From positions 28,876,029-28,940,028 of the forward strand of contig OZ025261.1 in assembly GCA_964019135.1 (NCBI GenBank): a DNA stretch of 64,000 nucleotides, given 5' to 3'. The first letter of the stretch is position 1. Each line of letters starts with the position of its first letter. The position numbers and the translations under genes are program-made. The notes under the pieces are model-generated. The model did not search any database and was not told where the DNA came from. It worked only from the letters and a program-made list of their open reading frames with translations. The stretch comes from Arenicola marina. Lineage: Eukaryota > Annelida > Polychaeta > Arenicolidae. Positions 58,858 to 64,000 of the stretch are shown here, one piece after another.

Positions 58858-61600
58858 TCATATATAAGCCAATGAGTATGTTGCCGTGAGTCCAAGCCGG
58901 CCTCGAAGGTCTAATTACGATGTCGTAGAGAAATATTTCACCCGGGGTCAATGTATCGATTTCTTTACTTCCCTCCGTCCACACAACAAAATTAGAATGC
59001 CAGCTGCTATTTTATCGACATAAACGCTGCATGTCAAAAGCAGTTCTTACCAATCTGTAGCATGACCTAGCGACAATAAAGGTGGTCGTGCATGGTATAT
59101 AATTCCAATTAAAGTGAAGGGATAGACGGCTGTGAGTCGATAATTGACCGATAGATTGTCTTTCGTTCCGACACCCCTAGTTGTAAGGAACATCTAAGTC
59201 GAGGTCTTAGCAACTATTAACTGTATCGATCCCGGCGGCTGTGCGCATCATGTGTTTGGCACGCTCCAGATTTATTTAAACGATCGTCAATCTCGATCCC
59301 ATTAGAAGCACATTACCACTGCTGGCATGCGCATGGCTTAATTGCATCTGACACAGACCTTCGTGTGAAAAAAACAATACTGCAAACACACGTGAACCCA
59401 CGTTATTACTGTTATCGCGAGTAGAATTTATATTCTACTTTACCTCACATATGCGCTAGGCGTTAACATGTCTCCTTGCTTCTTTGGTTTAACTTTCGCA
59501 TATACAACGTGAAATGTTTTAAGGCTTACACGTCCTTCCAGATCGTTTGCGCCAGTCGTCTTCTTTACACCATATATCAGTTTATCGTGACCAAGAAATG
59601 GCCCGCGCAGCTATGCATACTAGCGAGACGGGCCATTTAAATCCATCACCACCATTTTGTGTTTGTGTGACTTTATGTTTCATTGTTCTGCATCATGTAA
59701 CTATGGCAACGATTTTTTACGGAAGTGGCCACAGGGCGGTTTGTGTCAGATTACAGGATTTTAGCGGCCTTCAGATTTAAAGACAATAGGGCTGTACAGT
59801 TCTCGCGGCTTCTATTTCCGGTTTAGGTCTTTTGGGGACCAACAAAAAAACACGTGCTCTTAGAACGAGTGCGCATCACGCTGGTGCCTTGCTGCAACTG
59901 CGTGACTCCCACTCATTGTAGTCAACGTTTTAGTTTGGGAACCGGCCCGCTGCGCGGTTTGTGCCTAAAGAATCGAGTGGGTGTGAAACTACTTTTTGTT
60001 TGCTTTGGTTCGGGCGTGGCTAACTATAAAATCATAATATAATTAAAGATAAGACATTTATCTCTCCATAATGTGGGAGATCCGTTCGATGAGACTGTTG
60101 GAAGCGTTTTATTTTGAGGCAAATCATCCATGTGTATATTTCTGCGACAAACGAAGCCCCAACTCCCCGCCTGGTCAGTCGATATATGGAGCGTTGTTGC
60201 GTAACCATAGGTACCGCGTGCAAACATGCGAGTCAAGATGATCCTTACGTCATACAAAATGGAAAACCCCGGGCAACACATTAGATCGTCTGTCACTGAC
60301 AGTCACTGATGAGACACCCGCATTCTGGTTTATCAACTGAATTAGGGGTCGCCGAGGAAAATATTGAGCTATCGATCTTTACGGAAGTTGGCTATCTAAC
60401 AAATTCCAACACGTTATCAGATCTGCGATTCAGACACCTTACCACTACCCACCCCCTCATTTGCACAAACAGTTGATGAAATTATCAATTGTTGTGACTT
60501 TGCATCTATGATCATACTAGTATACAATATATATCCATAAATCTACATTAAGTAATATGTATATGTAAAATAAGGGGAATATATCTCAATATATATGGTA
60601 ATACCAGGAACCTTGTGGTTAGTGCGGTATTAATTTAGTAACTTTCTGCCACAATGTTAAACAGTCTAGTTACATGTTTCTGATGTTTTTACAGCATGTC
60701 GCTGGATTATGATGTAACAGAATAGGCTCCAAAATGGGTGGTCATGTAGACCAATTTAGCGCTACTGGTCTTCAAGTGAGGTGATCCCTCTTCGCCAAAA
60801 AAAGAGCTTAGAAAATCTCGTGGAAAATTGTTGGTTTATCTTGGTACTCTGGGTTACTCTTCAAGAAGATTGTTCTCGGAATCTTGCCTGCTGAACAAGT
60901 ATTTGCCAGATGTTGATAAGCTAACACACATAAAATTCATTGCGAGTCTTCGGTTCATGCAGACGTTTCCATGACACGGGGAAACAACGCCGAGAGGCAT
61001 TGCAGCGCTAGTTCTAGCTTGGTTCCGCAGCACTAACTTCGCTAACTCAGCAATACTTATATATTAAAACCTCACTCCCGACAACACCCCTAACCCGATC
61101 GCCTCCCTAACTCGTTCGATTTTTTGCAGTCCCAACTGTCGTCCTATGTCTTAGCATTTTTTTTTACATACACTTTATTTATTTTACGAGGTTCACAACA
61201 GAGAATTCACATATTAATGTTCACCTCGGATAGAACAAACAGAAGTGTAAATTGATCAACAGCAATGCAAATACAGAAACAAATCAGTCATGTGACATAA
61301 TTGAACAGTAGGGCAAGAATCAGTATGACATCTTAGGAAAAGATTATCACGAGAAACGTTTGGTACTGACTATGCAGCGAATAATAGATTGAAACACTGA
61401 TGTGTTATCTTCAATGGTAAATGCAGATGAACCGTGGAGGAGCAGGTCGCATAGGATGTCACAATGCCTTAGCATTGCAACCGTATTCTATAACCCGACC
61501 ACATCCCTACTCTGTAAGTCGAACGATCATTATGGCCAGAAGGCCCCATTTCATATTCATAAGTCGGCCGGCTGTCGGCTGGCAGAAGGATTAGTGTCAC
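58858..61600. other. Right copy of unit D/E intergenic DNA; no gene
   Basis: Counterpart of 35,551-38,290, including an R5 copy at 59,788-60,025. No coding or RNA gene recognised. Confidence 0.45.
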
Positions 61601-61609
61601 TCGCTAATT

Positions 61610-62165
61610 GCAATTAGTAGAACACACACACGCAGGCGATAACGTCTGTAGACTGGATAGCATTCTTGCAAATGTGTAAAACATGTTTGCATGTTGTTAG
61701 CGCATACATTGTAGTGTTGATGACACAACTCGATACACGTACAATCGGGGGATACCACATGTGAATGGCGTGCGCTTTGATGATTTTGATCAAACAACTC
61801 CCTCTTGTTATAGCACTCAGGTAAGATACCAGTAGCTTCTATATAATGTAAGAATATTGGTCTTATGAATCATTATCTCACTGAGCGTCAAAGTAGCAAT
61901 ACGGAAAAATGCGAAGGAGCTTCCACTTTTACGGAAGGTAGAGGGCAAGAGCGATCAACAGCTAGCTTGCTGATATGGTTGGCAGTTCGAGGCGAATGAA
62001 GAACCGAGTCGCATCGCATTCAGGCCTTGTTGATAGCGGGGAGTTACAATGTGCCATATGGACTTAGTTTGTTGATATTCTGTAAACCGACCACCTCCTT
62101 AAGTCGATCGATGAGCGGGCAGTCCCGTCGTCGGTTGACTTAGAGAGGTTTTACTGTAAACCAGC
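61610..62165 (-). mobile_element. Pogo/Tigger-like remnant (right copy, fuller)
   Basis: The reverse strand begins ACAGTAAAACCTCTCTAAGT at about 62,161, a good pogo/Tigger-type terminus. It continues through GACGACGGGACTGCC, CAGTGAGATAATGATTCATAA and AACAAGAGGGAGTTG to the segment shared with 8,190-8,335. Alignment to the 7.8-8.3 kb copy is continuous. No transposase frame is visible, so it is a non-autonomous or decayed copy. Confidence 0.5.
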
Positions 62166-63025
62166 GGTGGTACCAGCTTACGCTAGTTACAATGCTTTCG
62201 CCATGGAACGCTGTTGCATTAAGCGACAATTGTCTTTATTGGCATGTACTAGTTTTAACACGACGATCAGCTCGTTATAATTGTGGCTTTAGATTTAAAC
62301 GGCTCGCCAAGCTGCTTAGCAAGATATTAATACGCCAAGATAGGTCATACGGCGAGTGCCCATTGCAAAATGTATAATGCGACGAGTAGTGCGGCCAGCG
62401 CGTAATATTGAGCAGCCACAGCGCTGACGATGACGCAGTCGCGTGATCAACGGCGCCCTGTGAGCTACAAATTAGATCTTAGCGCTATTTATCCCGTTGA
62501 TGTAAAGCCTGGTGGTGTCTTTTCATGATTTTAGTTGTATTTTGCATTAAATTTACATATTCTTGTATTTTTATGCGGCAATAAATAATTCTTAGTTCCA
62601 TAAATGCGTCATATTCCGAGAACGTCATTCACTGGCAGACAACTGTTTAGCTCCCCTAACTTGCTGGTTTAAAACTAAAATGAACCATGGACTGGTCGAT
62701 TATAAAACGCAACAACGTCATAATTATTATTCAGCATCGACGTCACTGCAAACACACGCCAAACACTTGTATAACAACCACCAAGACGCCCGAAGTTCAG
62801 AGATATAGGCCTATTTTAAGCTAAATATTAGTGATAAATCATGCAATAACAAAAACAATGGACATTTTTTAATACAACAATGAAAACTTCAACACGATTA
62901 CTCATTTCTACATCTCATTTCTCATCTCCCTAAGACATGAGCAGCTTTAAGAAATATAAACTACTTCAGCTGATACGGATACTGGACTTATTCAACAAGC
63001 ATTTCCTTATAGCACCGACCACCCA
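62166..63025. other. Sequence present only in the right copy; no gene
   Basis: Part of the 1,223 bp absent from the left copy. No conserved frame, repeat or RNA motif is recognised apart from the adjoining transposon remnant. Confidence 0.5.
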
Positions 63026-63059
63026 TCTCTAGCATCTGAAAGGTAATAATAAAAAAATA

Positions 63060-64000
63060 CATTTTGTAAATGGAAATGCTTGTAAACGTAAACACAAATA
63101 ATAATTCGTTTGGCCTTAGGAACCACTTGGAACTTGTTATCATCTGGTAATTGTTGAGTATTAATTGGCAACGATATATTTTGGACTGGTTTTATTCGCA
63201 TCAGCCGTCCACTGTGCGATAATAGAGAATTATCAGCAATAGTGGTGGTGATAATAGATGCACGATATCAATGACTGATAAATTAACGCAAGAAGCAGGT
63301 CTTACCTTTTCATTTTCCTTGGAAGGATGACATTTCTGGACATTTCTTGTAAAACAAACTTGAAGTTGATGCCTGTTGACGGCGACACTGTGCAACACCA
63401 AGCGCTCACCGTTTGGCGGCGCCACCGGCGAACTATTGCAAGGAAATCGCCGTGTGACCTATCTTGGTGTACTAATACATTTGCTGCTTAGTTGCCTGTG
63501 CGTGCCGCATTTTGTAAATGGAAATGCTTGTAAACGTAAACAAAAATAATAATTCGTTTGGCCTTAGGAATCACTTGGAACTTGTTATCATCTGGTAATT
63601 GTTGAGTATTAATTGGCAACGATATATTTTTGACTGGTTTTATTCGCATCAGCCGCCCGCTTCTACTGTGCGATAATAGAGAATTATCAACAATTGTGGT
63701 GGTGATAATAGATGCACGATATCAATGACTGATAAATTAACGCAAGAAGCAAGTCTTACCTTTTCATTTTCCTTGGAAGGATGACATTTCTGGACATTTC
63801 TTGCAAAACAAACTTGAAGTTGATGCCTGTTGACGGCGGCACTGTGCAACACCAAGCGCTCACCGCTTGGCGGCGCCACCGGCGAACTATTGCAAGGAAA
63901 TCGCCGTGTGACCTTTCATGGTGTACTAATACATTTGCTGCTTCGTTGCCTGTGCGTGCCGCATTTTATAAATGCAAATTCTTGTAAACGTAAACACGAA
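63060..64000 (-). repeat. Tandem ~450-bp exon-like modules (right copy, cut by window end)
   Basis: Module starts are at 63,060, 63,508 and 63,962, the third cut by the window edge. Both complete modules keep the AAAATGAAAAG-GTAAGA donor (GTs at 63,304-63,305 and 63,758-63,759) and the CGCACAG acceptor-like site before the MRIKPV frame. Confidence 0.55.

Larger units (their letters stand above)
43091..64000. repeat. Large direct tandem duplication, right copy (runs off the window)
   Basis: Near-identical to 19,784-39,450. The junction reads GTGGGGCCCCTT followed by GATTTACTC; bases before it do not match those before 19,784. This placement inside an intron of remnant C means the right copy starts with only the upstream part of that unit. 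A false duplication from two haplotypes placed end to end is a real alternative. Confidence 0.9.

Overview
This window looks like nuclear DNA from an animal, not a prokaryote. Coding information sits in short exons with GT/AG borders, and there are TATA boxes, AATAAA signals, LINE and tRNA-SINE relics, microsatellites and minisatellites. The repeat character, including a dispersed repeat with an AGGTCAAAGGTCAAGGTCAC-type stretch at about 9.87 kb, is most like a marine invertebrate, perhaps a mollusc or other lophotrochozoan. The species call is weak.

The only host gene family I can support is a tandem array, all transcribed leftward, of a small five-exon gene. It encodes a secreted, cysteine-rich protein of about 247 residues with one von Willebrand factor type D-like (vWD) domain. 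The order is A (2.5-4.45 kb, pseudogene), B (11.2-14.26 kb, looks intact), C (18.99-19.76 kb, gutted remnant), D (28.1-31.07 kb, intact) and E (51.4-54.37 kb, intact and a near-identical copy of D). Each sits in an older repeat unit of about 8-9 kb that carries shared flanking blocks. B, D and E each have a TATA box, a signal-peptide exon, a short Cys-rich exon, three vWD exons and an AATAAA signal. I joined the exons by hand and phases agree throughout (744 or 747 nt of CDS).

On top of the old array lies a large direct duplication. Sequence from 19,784 onward recurs from 43,091 to the end of the window, giving a repeat unit of about 23.3 kb. The junction at 43,090/43,091 falls inside an intron of remnant C. 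Copy divergence is uneven by eye: about 2% at the left, nearly none from 22.7 to 31 kb, and a few per thousand further right. One 1.22 kb length difference can be polarised as a deletion in the left copy.

The rest is repeat-rich intergenic DNA. It holds LINE ORF1 and ORF2 fragments, a tRNA-headed composite SINE with a minisatellite tail, pogo/Tigger-like remnants, a foldback element, several minisatellites, and 450-bp tandem modules with conserved exon-like borders. Most other open frames are short, unconserved and unconvincing. The most interesting points are the 39-nt repeat that multiplies the intron-2 splice donor, the mosaic tandem duplication, the composite SINE and the exon-like 450-bp modules.
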